From Hygrocybe punicea (taxonomy: Eukaryota; Basidiomycota; Agaricomycetes; Agaricales; Hygrophoraceae): a stretch of DNA of 64,000 nucleotides. Numbering within the stretch: the stretch's first letter is position 1; each line of letters opens with the position of its first letter. Shown one piece after another: positions 1 through 12,900 of the stretch. The stretch is taken from the NCBI GenBank assembly GCA_963556145.1, contig OY744469.1, positions 4,374,767 through 4,438,766 of the forward strand, read 5' to 3'. A model generated the notes under the pieces. That model searched no databases and was not told the origin of the DNA. It saw only the letters and a list, made by a program, of their open reading frames with translations. Position numbers and translations under genes: made by a program.

Positions 1-954
1 GGTGTTGGGGTGATTGATCTGGAATGCCATTCTGATCCGGCGTAGGGTCAGCTTCCCTAGAAGGTGCAAGTAATCCGCCAGTGAAAGACTGATCAGCATT
101 GGGCGGAGGGGTGGTTTGCGTGGATGACGGGTCTCTTCGTGGCGCAGAAGACTGCGTACCGTTACGGGAGCCCATGTCTCTGTCGTTCTCCGCAGCGGTC
201 CGTGATAATTGGGATCGGTGTCCGCTTCCGGCTTCCCGTTCACGTCGAGAGGAGCGTGACGACCGACTGTCCGTACGCTCGTGAGTGGCTCTGTCGGACG
301 ACCGATGCCGGTGATCTGAGACTATTCGTCGATAGATAGATTGCTTCCCCCGCAGGCCTTGCAGTAGATTTGTGATGATTTGGCGGACGATCGGGAGGTA
401 TAACTCGAGATTCTCCGGTGTAGCATCCTCTGCCAAGCATTGTTCCAGAACATGTCGCAGGTCGTTTGGCACATCCATGAGTTCTCTGTGTGGAAAGATT
501 CAAACACAATAATGTCAGAGCTTCAGTTTTGCGGGATGTCGAAGGACGTACGACATGTCGATCCCGAACGCCGAAAAAGCTGCTACAGCGAGGTTGAAGT
601 CGTTTCCGAGACGGACATACACATCGCTGACATGGGTCTCGTCCACCTTGAGCTTGCTCCATGATGCAAGAGCCTCGAGCAGCTGCTTGATAGACACCAG
701 TAGACGAGTTACGGCAGATTCCACCGCAGGCTGTTTGTTGTTATAGCGGTGAGAGGGAACGATGTCAGTGGCAAAGGACTCACATGAGCAGGACTGGCTC
801 GTTCCAGTCGATCTCCGGCCCGTTCGATGGTCCGTTCGCTGCCTCTTTCACTCCTTGAGGAAGACACTGTCGATGAAACGGACTGATTGTCACGTCGAGA
901 TGGGTGACCCTGGGGCGTAGCGTTGGAAGAGGCGGCAGGCCTGGCATATGACAT
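1..954 (-). CDS. Bud6/Aip3-type actin-interacting polarity protein, N-terminal part (runs off the left edge)
   Basis: Three exons on the minus strand: 954-784, 730-552 and 485 to beyond position 1. Both introns have GT..AG ends (GTGAGT and GTACGT donors) and splicing keeps one frame. The start at 954 gives a Ser/Arg-rich leader, then a conserved block with ESAVTRLLVSIKQLLEAL, VSDVYVRLGNDFNLA, an M-D-V-P-N-D-L-R-H segment and a Y-L-P-I-V-R-Q-I-I-T-N-L-L-Q-G-L run. This is the pattern of the Bud6/Aip3 N-terminal domain. In yeasts the family binds actin and formins at polarity sites. After the block comes an Arg/Ser-rich low-complexity stretch; the C-terminal core domain would lie outside the window. 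An upstream in-frame ATG at 1095 is less likely because the leader it adds does not look coding. The family call is from memory of the fold pattern and is fairly secure. Confidence 0.75.
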
Positions 955-1101
955 TGAAGCAGAGCCCAAGTTACGAGCGCTTAACGGACACCCAAAAATG
1001 GAAGTGGCAGGCTTTTTTTTACGACCAACGAATATTATCATGAAGTTGATGGTAGGAGGAAACGATACACCGACAGCTATCCGTGCACGATACATAGATT
1101 A

Positions 1102-2528
1102 CTACTTGGTCACCCCCTCCGACCCTTCTAGCCGGAACCATGAAGGCACCAGCTTCCACAACCTTTCCCTCTCCCGAGTCGCCCACATCTCCAGCTGCAT
1201 CGCACACGGCTTGCATTCACAAAACTCGGTACCACCGCCCTTCAACTGGCCAAGCTCTTCGGCGACATAAAGAGGATCTGTACACCCACGTTCGCGGTCA
1301 AATAGGTAATGCTGTGTGGCGAGGTCGACGAGCTCAGAAAACTCTTTGCGGCATGCGCCTGCAGACACGCAGATGCCGCGCGCGGCGGAGAGGGAAGGCC
1401 TGCGCGAGTGTCCGTGCATGTTTGCAGTGGAGTGCGAGGTGTGGTGTTGTGGTGTTTGAGACTGGCGCAAGTAGTACATGTTGCCCATTGAGCGGATGAG
1501 GCTTGTAATGGCACTGTGAGAGGCTTCTTTGCCAAGTGTAAGTTTCTGCAGATCGGATGGGGAGATACGGGAGGATGGGGAGGCCAGATGGGTAGATAGA
1601 GGTTCGTCTTCTGTTGGTTCGAATATTTGGCTAAAGGAGTAGCGAGAAAGGTCGTAAAATGCGGAGGGCAGTAGTGAAGGCACGTCAACTTCTCTGGCAA
1701 GATTTATCACAGCCTTTTCGCAAATATGAGTGAATCGATGCAGCGGGTGCTTGTGATCGATCTATACACTCACGATCGGAGACGGATAACGAGGGGTCGA
1801 AAAAGCTGCCTCCAACTCGTGTGTGCGAGCCAAATCTTCTCTGGCATCCCATGCTTTCAAGGTAGATGGCCACGCGATACTAAGATGCGCGACGGCTTTC
1901 GTACGCAGGGAGTCAATGATGTATTTCGTGGAGAGGCGAAGAATGCCAGAGACTATCCGAAAATCATCTTGATCGTTGTTCCCAAAGTTACTGCACCATA
2001 TCCAAGGTAAACAGGGACGAAAATATGCTGAATGTGTCAGACGACATACGGTCCATCATATAGAGCGGTCAATAAGTTTCCAAGATCCTCAGCCGTGTCA
2101 TGAAGATGAACGAGTGGGCAGTTGTGATATTCTTTCAAGGTTATCAACGCCTCGTTTCCATCACTTTTTTTACCTTGCGTACACGCGATGGTTATCTCGG
2201 CATCCCGCTTGGGCTGTGGAATGGCGAACATGTCGCGAAAGCAGACTGAGTGGCGAGACAGCTGCGAGATGTGCACGCGGAATAATGTGGTTTCTGCGCA
2301 CATGACAACGGAACCGTCCTCGAACCACAGATCCGGGTGTCGTTGGAGGATGTCTGCCGCAGTTTGCGTTCCACCTTGCTCGGGGCCAGAACTCGTCGAT
2401 TCGTCAACACCGTGGCGGAGGGGTCCTTGCTGAGGAGGCGAACCTGAAGGGCTGGTGATTGGGTGACATGATGATGGGTCGAATGGAGTTGCTGGAGGTG
2501 TGAGGCAACTTGGGTCGGGCAGGGCCAT
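1102..2528 (-). CDS. BTB/POZ domain protein (agaricomycete type)
   Basis: Three exons: 2528-2050, 1990-1774 and 1713-1102, joined in frame (about 435 aa). Introns are 59-60 nt with GTATGT and GTGAGT donors. After a Pro/Ser-rich leader the BTB fold shows the usual agaricomycete pattern: DLWFEDGSVV, a F-R-V-H-I-S-Q-L-S-R-H-S-V-C-F-R-D-M-F block, L-V-H-L-H-D-T-A-E-D-L then LLTALYDGP at the first splice site, followed by F-R-I-V-S-G-I-L-R-L-S-T-K-Y and a helical C-terminal half ending in a Cys-containing EFCECKPCAM segment. These proteins form large lineage-expanded families. Some BTB proteins are Cullin-3 adaptors, but no such role can be read here. The stop lies about 150 bp upstream of the next minus-strand gene, so the two genes are tightly spaced in tandem. 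Confidence 0.8.
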
Positions 2529-4455
2529 GGACGTTCACGGTACATGTACTGGTCTCGTGACCACTCTCGAAAAGTGCTGGTCAGACATTCTCAAGTGTTT
2601 GCATATCACAGTACTAGTATATATGTCGTGGCGGACAGCAAGATGCATGGAAATAAAAGTACAGTGTAGGATACCTTCATATTGTTATCATGTACATCGA
2701 TCTTTTCCGTTCTATGAAAAGACTCGCGATATCCGTGCTCTATGGCGCAACAATACGAGATCAACAAAGCAACATCGAACGAAGGGACGGGGAGCATACA
2801 GGACGGCTTTATCGTCCCTGACTTCCTGTGCGTGTTCCCTTGCGCAAACCTCGGTTGCCAAAGAAGGAACTGTGCGGCGGACGTCAACCCACAGCGATCA
2901 CAGACGAATGGAAACAGCAGGCGCACCTGTACCTTTTGTTGGGGGAGCGCAGCCCCCAAGCATGTCGTGGATGGGGCTGTCGCTGCACCATGTATGCGGC
3001 TTGCCCTCACCCGTGATAGAGATAACGCCAGCCTGCATTCCCAGGCGTAAGATATTCCAGAATGCACATGGGGGATTTGGACGTGTACTCGCCTGGTGTA
3101 CGCTTATGCGCGTTGATGTAGTTTGTGACATCCTTTGACAAGGTTGGTCCTTGTGGGAGGATAGCAGTTGGTAGATTCGGTTGGCTATCGCGGGGTTTAT
3201 AAGTTGATTTGTGGGCGCCTCCACGGTGATGCCCAGATGACGTTGATGGACGTGCTGATCACCGTGTGACGTCGGGATGAGGGTGCATGGGTAGGTTCTG
3301 GCCCATGAGCGAGACAAGGTTGTGTGCCTGGGGATCTGACGGAATCTAACGATTGGACGATGTATGGCATACTTGGTCATTGCATGTGGGCGCAAATCCA
3401 AGACCTTCAGACGTCATGTTTGTGGGTTGTGTGGGGGGTTCTGCCCGCGCAGATCTGAGGTCGGTTTCAAGTTCATATCGACTTGCGACTTGGCTCACCT
3501 CGGTTCGATGTTGCACCCATTGGATCCAGCGTTAGAAAAAAAGAATCAAAATAAGTGTGTTTAATGACCAGGCTTATTAAAATGTATCGCGAATATTTTC
3601 GTCCAACACTATGTGGTCCTGCCATTGCTCAGATTTACGTAGTACCTAGTACAACCTCGACGCGCGACGGGGTTCTTTTGATTTGCGCCTAGCCAGCGAG
3701 ACCATGACGAAACCCGGCGGGATGAACGAGCGCCGCTCGGGCTGGGTAATTTGGCTGATGTGCTTCCAAGCCAGTGTAAATTTGCGTTTTATAAACTTGA
3801 AAAGTGAGAATGGCGGCTGGTGGGGCGTGGGGCGTGGCCTTGGAGAATTTATTGGCCTGCTACTACAGAAGAAGAGCGAGAGTCAGTTTCATATGAAAGT
3901 ACTTGTGAAGTGACACACCGAAGTCCCCTTAGCACGGAACGTGGGGTGGATACGCATGGACGAGCCATGGACGCGCGTAATGTGGTAATAGCGGATGGGT
4001 GATCCATATGTCCTTGTCGTGGGGGGTTTGCCACTGACGGAGATGGAAGAGGGCGGGCCTCATCATGACGGCTATTTATGTGCCAGACAGCCACATTTGA
4101 GCCACGCAGGTAGAGTGTGGCCAGGAATTTGAACAACAATGGCGAGCGGAGTGGTTTGGATGCAGTGTAGGTCGCTTGGACGTCATCGACAACGCGTCCC
4201 GTCCGCTGCAAATTCCAAGAATTTGCAATCTAGAGAAAAGTGCGAGACGTAAGTGACGTGTACTGAGTACTGAGCAAGGAAGTACAATTACCTGGCCACT
4301 GAGTATGTACTTTTGAGTATGTACTTTCGATATTTCAAATGGATTTGCGATCACGTGCAGGCGAAGATCTTATAACTCCGACAAAATTTTAGTCTCGAGC
4401 CTGTGTTCGCGTGTGCCCCCATCTTTGTTGTTCCTTTCACTGTTGTATCGTTCAA
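2529..4455. other. Intergenic region, weak coding potential only
   Basis: No gene can be assembled with confidence. On the minus strand between about 3400 and 2640 several overlapping reading frames have plausible composition (for example one ending near 2898), but frames switch without convincing GT..AG junctions and no domain is recognised. The segment 3540-4400 shows nothing beyond normal intergenic sequence; it must hold the promoter of the karyopherin gene starting at 4456. Confidence 0.4.
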
Positions 4456-7400
4456 ATGGATGTATGTTGGCTTTCCTTCGCCTTCGATCCCTGGATCTTT
4501 GCTCATCCACTCCTTTTAGCCAAATTTTGCTCAGGGTTTGCATGACCTTCTCGTACAGTCGACGTCCAATGACACAGTACAAATCAAGGCGGTACGATGT
4601 CTGTGATCGCGAGTTTGTCTTGCATATATCTGAATACAATGTTGTCCCACTGGTAGGCGACAGCACGGCTGAGCAAGGAATTCTATAAAAATCCTGCTTG
4701 TATATCTGCCTTGGCCAGCATCATCGCCAGCTCCCCAGAGGTTGCGGTACGTTTCGAGGTTCAGAATCACATTTTCTCCTCTTCTCACAATCGCCACCAG
4801 GTTCGCCAATTGGCTGCCGTGGAAATGCGAAAACGTGTCTCCCAGAACAGCGGCGAGCTTTGGCTCCAACTCCCCCAGCAAGCGCGCGAGGAAATCAAAG
4901 AAAATCTACCCCAACTTATCCTGGCCCAACCAAAGTAGGTTCATCTTGCGTTGTTGCTACATATCCACTGACCATGTTGGCTGGCCAGTAATCTTGTGCG
5001 CCATTCTGCCGCTCGAGTGATCGCCGCCATTGCCGCTGTCGAAATCCCTCTCGGGAATTGGCCCCAATTACTTCCCTTTCTCCATCAAACAGCCGTGTCG
5101 CCCCAGGTAACACATCGCGAAGTCGGTGTATACATACTCTTCACAGTCTTGGAAAACATCGTCGTCGGTTTCCAAGAGCACTTGCAGAGCTTCTTCAAGT
5201 TGTTTGGCCATTTGTTGGTGGATCCGGAGAGCATCGAGGTTCGAATAACGACCGTCAGGTTCGTGTCCTTTTAGTATCAGAAGAGTAATCAACTTATTGG
5301 GTCCCTCACTCAGAGCCTTGGGTGTCATCGCCCAGTATATTGACGGCGACGATAAAGCTGACATCGTAAGTGACGCAGCCGTCGCAAAAACCGCATCATG
5401 AATCGCTGATGTCCCCTTGTCAGAAATCTTTCCAACTACTGCTCCCTGCCATGATAAGTGTCATAGGTCAATGTGTGGAAGCTGGAAACGAAACTGGTGC
5501 TCGACAGCTGTTTGACGTTCTAGAGACCCTTCTTATCATCGTGCGTTTAAATAAAATGCATTTCTTCGAGGCCATCTGCTTATATTATTTATTCATTGCA
5601 ATTAGGAAATCCCCGTGCTCAGTCAGCATATTCCACAACTTGCTCAATTCCTGCTTCAATGTGGTGGAAATCGTTCCATTGACCATGAGCTCCGTGTTCT
5701 CGCCCTCAATGCATTAAACTGGACTGTCCAGTAGTGAGTATTTCAGTTTATCTGCCAAACCGTTCTGCGGGACCTTACATCCTTCCAGCAAAAAATCCAA
5801 GGTACAGAGTCATGGTCTCGCCCCCGCTATCCTGGAAGGCCTCATGCCAATTGCAACGGAAGACGAACCCGAGGACATCAGTGATGAATCCCCATCCCGC
5901 GTACGTGTCTCTCTATTTATGATTAGAAAGAATTCTGAGCAACTCATTTGACATTCAGTCTGCCCTTCGCATCGTTGATGGCTTATCGACATTTCTCCCT
6001 CCAACTCAAGTTTTCCCCGCCCTTCGTACCCTTATCACGCAGTATTTCTCCTCTCCCAACCCTTCTAATCGGCGTGCTGCCATGCTTGCCTTGGGTGTTG
6101 CCGTCGAGGGCTGCAGCGAGTTTATGACTCCTCTGATGGGTCAAGTCTGGCCTATAATCGAGGTGGGACTCCAGGATTCGGACGCCAGTGTTAGGAAGGC
6201 TACCTGCGTTGCCGTCAGTTGTTTGTGTGAATGGCTGGAAGATGAGTGTGCCGCGAAACATGCAGTGCTCGTACCCGTCCGTTTGCAGTCCTTATTCTTT
6301 TAATAGCAAACAATACTGAACAGCACTTGTACAGGCTATCATGACGCTTGTCAACGACCCTGCCACTCAACGTGCTGCTTGCACTGCCTTGGACGGACTT
6401 CTTGAAATTTTGCACAATGTCATTGATCAGTATCTGCAGCTTATCATGGAGCGTCTTGCCGGGCTTCTTGAATCAGCTCCTCTTTCCGTTAAGGCTGTTG
6501 TCACCGGCGCGATTGGTAGCGCTGCGCACGCTTCCAAGGAGAAATTCCTTCCCTATTTTCAGCCTACCATGGGCCGTCTGCAACATTTCCTCGTCCTCAC
6601 CGGCGAAGGAGCAGAAATTGAGCTCAGGGGAATAACGATGGACGCCATTGGCACGTTTGCTGAGGCAGTGGGAAAAGACATGTTCAGGCCATACTTCCCG
6701 GATATGATGAAGCAGGCATTCCAGGGCGTCGAGATAGGCAGTGCGAGACTGAGGGAGTGCAGTTTTCTCTTCTTTGGTGTCATGGCGAGAGTGTTTGGCG
6801 AAGAGTTTGCACCATATCTCCCAAGTGTCGTTCCGGCCCTTGTGGCAAGCCTTCGACAAGCGGAGCACGGCGATGAAAGCATCACACGTGCGTTGATCTT
6901 TTCTCATCTCTATGAGATGTACCGGTTTGACTTACATTCTACAGTCACTCGTCCCGAGGTGGCGAACGCATTCGCCTCTGGTTCTTCCCCGTCAAATGCA
7001 ATCACCGTCATGGATGATACAGATGCAAATGTTACTATTGATTCCGAGGACGATGGTGATCTCGACAAGATTCTGGAAGTAAATAGCGCCATAGCCGTCG
7101 AGAAAGAGATTGCCGCCGACACTATAGGCACCTTGTTTACGGCCACTCAGGCCCACTTCTTACCCTTTGTTGAACAATGCATACTGGAGCTCGTTGGGTT
7201 ACTGGCCCATTACTACGAGGGCATCCGGAAGTCTGCTACAGACTCATTGTTGGAGATCATGCGGACATTCTACGGTCTTAGTGATCCGGCTGAATGGCAC
7301 CCTGGTGTCACAGTGGTGAGTTTTGCTTTTTCATATTTCAGATGTATTGGCTAACGCTCAGGTGGCCGTTCGAAGCACACCCCATTACGCCCGAGTGTCA

Positions 7401-8693
7401 AGGAGCTCATCGGGCACAGCCTTCCCCCACTGCTCGATATGTATGATTCTGAGGACAACAAGTTCGTGTCGTCCACTGCTCATTCAATTTTGATACAATA
7501 TGATGAGGGAAAATTCGTACAACTCAGCTCACTTCGATGCTTCCAGCATATGAGACGAATACGTTTTTTTATTTCTGATTCGTTTTCCTTTTCGCAATGC
7601 ATCACCAGACATGGTTCACTTATGATCTTCGCTTTTCTAGGGGTGTCGTAACCGCTCTTTGCGTTGGTTTCGCCGAGACCATCAACATGATCGGACCGGC
7701 GTTCATTGAAGACCGTATGTAGTTTATTTGCAGTACATCCCATCATGCTTGTGTCTGACCGACCTTTAGGACTTGAGACGATGTGTAGCATTGCCGCGCA
7801 AATCCTTGAGCAAAAGGCATTGTGTCAACAGGACCCAGATCAAAACGAGGAGGATGAGGCTCCTGAAGACCAGGCCGAGTACGACACTGTGTTGGTCTCA
7901 TCTGCTGGTGATCTCGTGGCCTCGCTGGCCACTGCATTGGGACCGGACTTTGGGCAAATTTTCAATACATTCTTCCCTCTCATTGCTAAGTATTATGTGC
8001 GTCCTTCTCCCATGACAATAGCAGTGCACCTAAGCTCAATGATTTTGACAGAAAAAGAGCCGTTCACTTAGCGAACGTTCATCTGCCATTGGGTGTCTTG
8101 GTGACATTATCTCTGGCATGAAGAACGCTATCACACCCTCGACGGAACCTCTCCTCGAATTATTTTACCGTGCGCTCAGCGATCCTGACGAGGAAGTCCA
8201 AAGCAACTCGGCTTTCGCGACTGGTCTCCTTGTTGAGCACTCCGAAGTCGATCTCTCCCCACAGTACCTTCACCTCCTCGCTGCCCTCCGTCCGCTCTTC
8301 GTAGTCGCACCAGATTCGCCACCCACCAAGCTTACTGCCAGGGACAATGCCGCCGGTGCCGTTGCACGACTTATTGTACGCAATACTGCTGCGATTCCCC
8401 TTGACCAGGTTCTCCCCGTTTTCGTGGAAGCGTTACCCTTGAAAAATGATTTCCTTGAGAACCGGCCTGTGTTCCATGCTCTCTTCCACCTTTTCAGGAC
8501 GAATGTGCACCTGCTCCACCCCTTCATGGACAGGTTGCTTCATGTATTTGCGCATGTACTGGGCCCGAATCTGGTGGATCAGATTGGGGAACAGACGAGA
8601 GCGGAGCTGCTGCAATTGATTGGTGCGTTGAATGCGGAGGATCCGGCGAAGGTGCGGGCAGCGGGATTGGCGGCGTTTGTTCCAGGGCCATAA
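4456..8693 (+). CDS. KAP123: Karyopherin beta, Kap123 / importin subunit beta-4
   Basis: Complete gene of 15 exons: 4456-4461, 4520-4591, 4657-4746, 4801-4934, 4989-5258, 5314-5365, 5424-5540, 5606-5733, 5789-5900, 5959-6276, 6335-7304, 7362-7461, 7641-7714, 7770-7996 and 8052-8693. The first exon is only Met-Asp. HEAT-repeat signatures run throughout, e.g. the importin N-terminal VRQLAAVEMRKRVSQNSGEL, REVGVYILFTVLENIV, RALGVIAQYIDGDDKADI, EGCSEFMTPLMGQVWPIIE, ELRGITMDAIGTFAEAVGKD, SAIAVEKEIAADTIGTLF, KNDFLENRPVFHALFHLFRT. The family imports ribosomal proteins and histones H3/H4 through nuclear pores under Ran-GTP control. Two points are uncertain. A 57-nt in-frame segment near 6890-6946 may be an unmarked intron. 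To keep frame, exon 11 must end at a weak GTGTCA donor at 7305 rather than the better GTGAGT a few bases on. Everything else fits a functional single-copy host gene. Confidence 0.93.
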
Positions 8694-8846
8694 TTGAATG
8701 TTTCTTGGTAGTCGTACAAGTTTTCTCTCTTGGATTTCTGTTCACCCATTTCTAGAATCGAAGTTGTACACAGTTACATCACATGACTTGTGTGACAACT
8801 GATTTCATTTTATTGTCTTTAACAATTATCTACCATGTTGCAATAA

Positions 8847-9052
8847 AAGATTCAGAGATCATCGATCATTGTCAAAAGGATTGGTGTATGAAGTTTTGTG
8901 TTAGGGAAAGAAGGAGATAGGCTTTTGGTCTCATGTGACACTTGTGTTACATTGAAAACTTATCTCCTCCTTCACCTAACAGCAAATCATGCATTAATCA
9001 TGATTCTAAATACACCAATCCCTTTAAAAATGATCTCTGATCTCTGAATCTT
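8847..9052. repeat. Fold-back MITE-like element, 206 bp
   Basis: About 40 bp at each end form an imperfect inverted repeat (left AAGATTCAGAGATCA.., right ..TGATCTCTGAATCTT, and inner GGATTGGTGTA / TACACCAATCC). A second nested pair (TTAGGGAAAGAAGGAGATA against TATCTCCTCCTTCACCTAA) makes nearly the whole unit self-complementary. It has no coding capacity. I see no convincing target-site duplication, so the superfamily is unknown. It lies about 150 bp downstream of the karyopherin stop codon. Confidence 0.6.
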
Positions 9053-9904
9053 GGCCCGATACCAGTATCAGTGGACAATAGAATAAAAAATTAATAATAT
9101 TTTTGAATGGAAAGAAATAAACATATCAACACAAACAACATAAGTTATATTCAATGTGTCTAGGTGTTTATTTGTCAGGGATTGACTAGAGACTGTTTAC
9201 AGTAGCAAGCATTTACAGAAAGCTGGGAGAGTGGAATCAAAAAAAATCTGCCCTGCGGGGCGTGTTGTAGTGTTTCCAAATAAATATCCCATGCTATAAC
9301 TAAAGAAAATTGGAGAAAATACCTTCCAAAGCCATCTTATTCTCAGAATTTTGCCATCTTATTCTCAAATGTATCTAAAGAGAAATTAAATAATCTAGTG
9401 AGAAAAGAAGTTATATTTTTGTGATACACTATGCAAATTTCCTGGTGTCTTCCTTTTCTATTCAAACCTAACCTGTTAGCTCTCCCAATGCAATAATGAT
9501 ATGTTCTTCCCTGTGGCCTTATGCCTGCACAAACAGTCTTCATGTTTAATGTTTGGACAAAATATTGTATTATTTAAAATCCCTTGCATTTATGAGAATT
9601 TGAAAAGTACAAATGCATTTAATCAACACTGTCATTGCGCCCTTCAAGCACCATATTTTTGGGATCACTTCTGAGAGAGCTACAGATTATTTTTCATGAG
9701 AATCTGTTGTTTTGGCTCAGAAAGGAAGCTAATGTAAGCTATTTTTTTCAAACTCAATATCAGAATCGCTATCATCCACTGCTATTATAGTCTCGTGCCT
9801 GACTTCCTTTTATTATATAATCAGTAGTACTGGTGGTTGCCGAGCACTCTGTTCCAGTTGGTGCTATACATGTTGTATAGGAAGTCTGGTGACTTTCGAT
9901 TGAT
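9053..9904. other. AT-rich intergenic sequence
   Basis: No gene, RNA or clear repeat is visible. A 66-codon minus-strand open frame (9543-9343) has no recognisable features. This stretch separates the host gene block from the helicase/DUF6589 unit. Confidence 0.4.
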
Positions 9905-9930
9905 GGGGTGTAGAGTGTAGGTCATGTGAC
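9905..9930 (+). repeat. Left terminal inverted repeat of helicase/DUF6589 unit
   Basis: 26 bp; pairs with 16606-16631. It abuts the helicase start codon and contains the palindrome GTCATGTGAC. Confidence 0.6.
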
Positions 9931-12900
9931 ATGAACACGTACTATAATTTTAATGATATAGGCTCAAATAACACGTCCATGCCCGATAGTTTAACTGCCT
10001 CACAGCCTCCAAGTGAGCCCACATGCCCTTCTGGCATCCTGGAAGAAGCCCAGGAAGCTGCCCGAAAGGCTCATGGCTATGAGTCCGTGGCTACACGATC
10101 GATAATTGAAGATCAATTCCAAGAGCTGTTTGATGGAAAACGACCCTACAGCTGGCAAATGGACGTAACAGAGGCCCTACTCTTGGGCCGTGACTGCATT
10201 GTGATAGCTGGAACCGGATCAGGAAAGACACTTCCATTTGGGATGCCTCTTTTGTCTCCTGATGCTCGTGACAAGATGGTCCTCGTATTGTCTCCTCTCA
10301 ATGCACTTGAGGCAGAGCAGGTGTGTCCATTCTGGTCTTATCCTCATCTTAAAATGTTCTGACTTGGTGTAGGCTGAACATTTCAAGAAAATGGGCCTGA
10401 TGGCAATGGCCATCAATGGAGATGTCTATTCTGTTGATCTTCACAAAGTAAGACTATTCTTTTGTCATTCATTTCAGCTTATCACGATGCAACACCCAGA
10501 AAATCGAATCTCGTTACTACCGAGTCTTGTTCACATCTCTGGAGATGTGCCTCCGCCATCCCAAATTCTTGCAGTTGCTACGATCATCTGAATTTGCTAA
10601 ATATCTCCTCTCAATTATCGTCAATGAAGCTCACTGTATTTCTGAATGGGGCGAATCGTTTAGAAAGGATTATGCAGATCTCGGCAAGCTACGCTCCTAT
10701 GTACCAACCCACATCCCATTCCTGGTCACTTCCACTACCATGCCACCCAACATCTTACTCAAGGTCCAAAATCTGCTCGAATTCGAGACATCAAAAACCC
10801 TTATCATCAATCTTGGCAACGACCGCCTAAATATCACCCTAATTGTTGCTCAGATGGCCGGTGCTGCCAGCAATCTTGCTGGGCTCAACTTCGTGCTTGA
10901 TGAGCCACAATCCGGCAAACCAATCTCTCAAACAATTATCTTTTTCAACTCTCGGGACCTTGCTTACAAGGGCTGTCACCACCTTCAGAAGCTCACACCC
11001 CCCAACGTCTCAAACAAGATCGACTTTATTCATGCTCTACGCTCGGGTCGAGCCAAACGCAAAGTGATGAAAAGATTCCAATCTGGAAATGTGGACATAC
11101 TATGTGCAACCGAGGCTGCAGGCATGGTGAGTATGCTTTATTCCTCTGCTGATTATCTCTTAGGGTATGGACATACCCAACGTTCACCGTGTGATCAGCT
11201 TCATGGTCCCTTCATTGCTGTCTGTCTGGATCCAGCGTTCCAGACGAGCTGGGTGTGACAATGAACCTGCCGACACCATTCTGTTGGTCGAGCTGTCAGT
11301 ATACAAAGTACGCAAGGTGAAGGGGAAGAATGACAAAGCAAATCAAGGCACAGAGGGCGAGGATGAAATCACAGATGATGAAGATCAGGATCCTGATGGG
11401 GAAATGCCAACAGAAAGCGCCAATACACGCTGTGTCAAGAAAGTCGAACCAGGCATGTGTGAGTGGATTGAGACCTGCCCAACAGACTGCAGGCATTGTG
11501 TTTCTGACAAATATTTCAATAATCCCAAGCGTACAAGTTGTAAGTCATCAACTTTACTGATATTCGTATATCTATTGACAAATTTATGCCAAAGTGTTGA
11601 CCGTCCGCTGCTGTGACATCTGTGTCTTGAGGAAAGCTCAAGACAATCCCTCGGAGCTCACCCTCAATGAAATCACCATCTTGAATCTGTGTAGAAGACT
11701 TGAGATCACCACCCCTCTGATTCCAGAAAGCAATATTAATGGAGCCAAGGAAGACAATGATCCAAATGAGAACATGGAAGCTGAGGACGCAGCTGAGACC
11801 GTTACACAGTTGGGCAAGCGAAAACAACCACCCCATCCTGGTTGCCAAGATTAGTGATGCCGAAGTTCGGTTCAGAACCGATCCGAACCCGGTTTGAACC
11901 GCGAACTGAACCGGAAGTTCAGTTCTGGTTCAGCCATTTGGCTGAATCGAACTGCTGGTTTGGTTTGTGGTTCTGGCACTGACATGCGGTTCAAACCGCG
12001 TTCAAACGCAGTTCAAACCGCAAACCGTAATGTATAGTTACCTATGTAGATACTCATTTAGATACTTAATTTTTCACATTTTTTTCTATGCAGTCACGTG
12101 AACTTAGGTCATGTGACCTTAAACATACTTGCGCGACACCCTAATTTCGACTCAACACTAACATTACTCAACAACCACGGTAAGTAATGGCTTCATACTA
12201 TATTTTACTGACATTTTATTACATAGAACAGCCCCCCGTGGCCCACCTTGACCACATAAAGAAGGCGCCCATGGTCAACTCCACCCAACAACCTCCCTCG
12301 TGTTCCAACGCGAGTTGGAGTGAATCGATGGCAGCAGCGGCAGCAGCAGCAATGGCAGTGGCAACACCACCAATGCCACCACCCCGACAATGGCCAAATG
12401 GCCCCAAATGACTGCAACTGCAACAGCAGCAGCAGCAACTGCAACCGCAGCAGCAGCAACAGCAACAGCAACCACAACTGCAACCACAGCAGCAGCAGCA
12501 GCAACAGCAATGCCGGCAGCAGCAGCAGAGCAACACCAGCGGCAGGCAGCAGCCACCTGCTGCGTCAAACGCAGATGATCGCGACCATTGTCGCCTCCAC
12601 CACCACTTACAACACCAACACCAACACAACAACGACAACAACGACAACAACGACGATGACGACGACGATGGGGAGTTGAAGGCTGGGAGGGTGGTGTGCC
12701 CACCTACCGGCCCAGGTACGTCCCTCACGAACACGCCCTAGCCACGTCAATTGACGTGTGGACACCCATAGGAAGTCCCCAGCCCCATCCAACCTCGCGA
12801 AAACAGACGGAGCACATCAATTGACGTGCCCCGTTCTTCGCGAGGTCATCAGCACATGCGGATGCCCATGAAAAGTCCCTGGCCCCATCCAACCTCGCGA

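Noticed and set aside
2600..3401. Possible minus-strand gene
   Set aside because: Composition is suggestive but no set of introns gives one frame and no domain is recognised.
12205..12734. Poly-Cys, poly-Leu and poly-Ala open frames opposite the CAG/CAA block
   Set aside because: Translations of simple repeats on the wrong strand or frame; only the AG..GT bounded exon is plausible.
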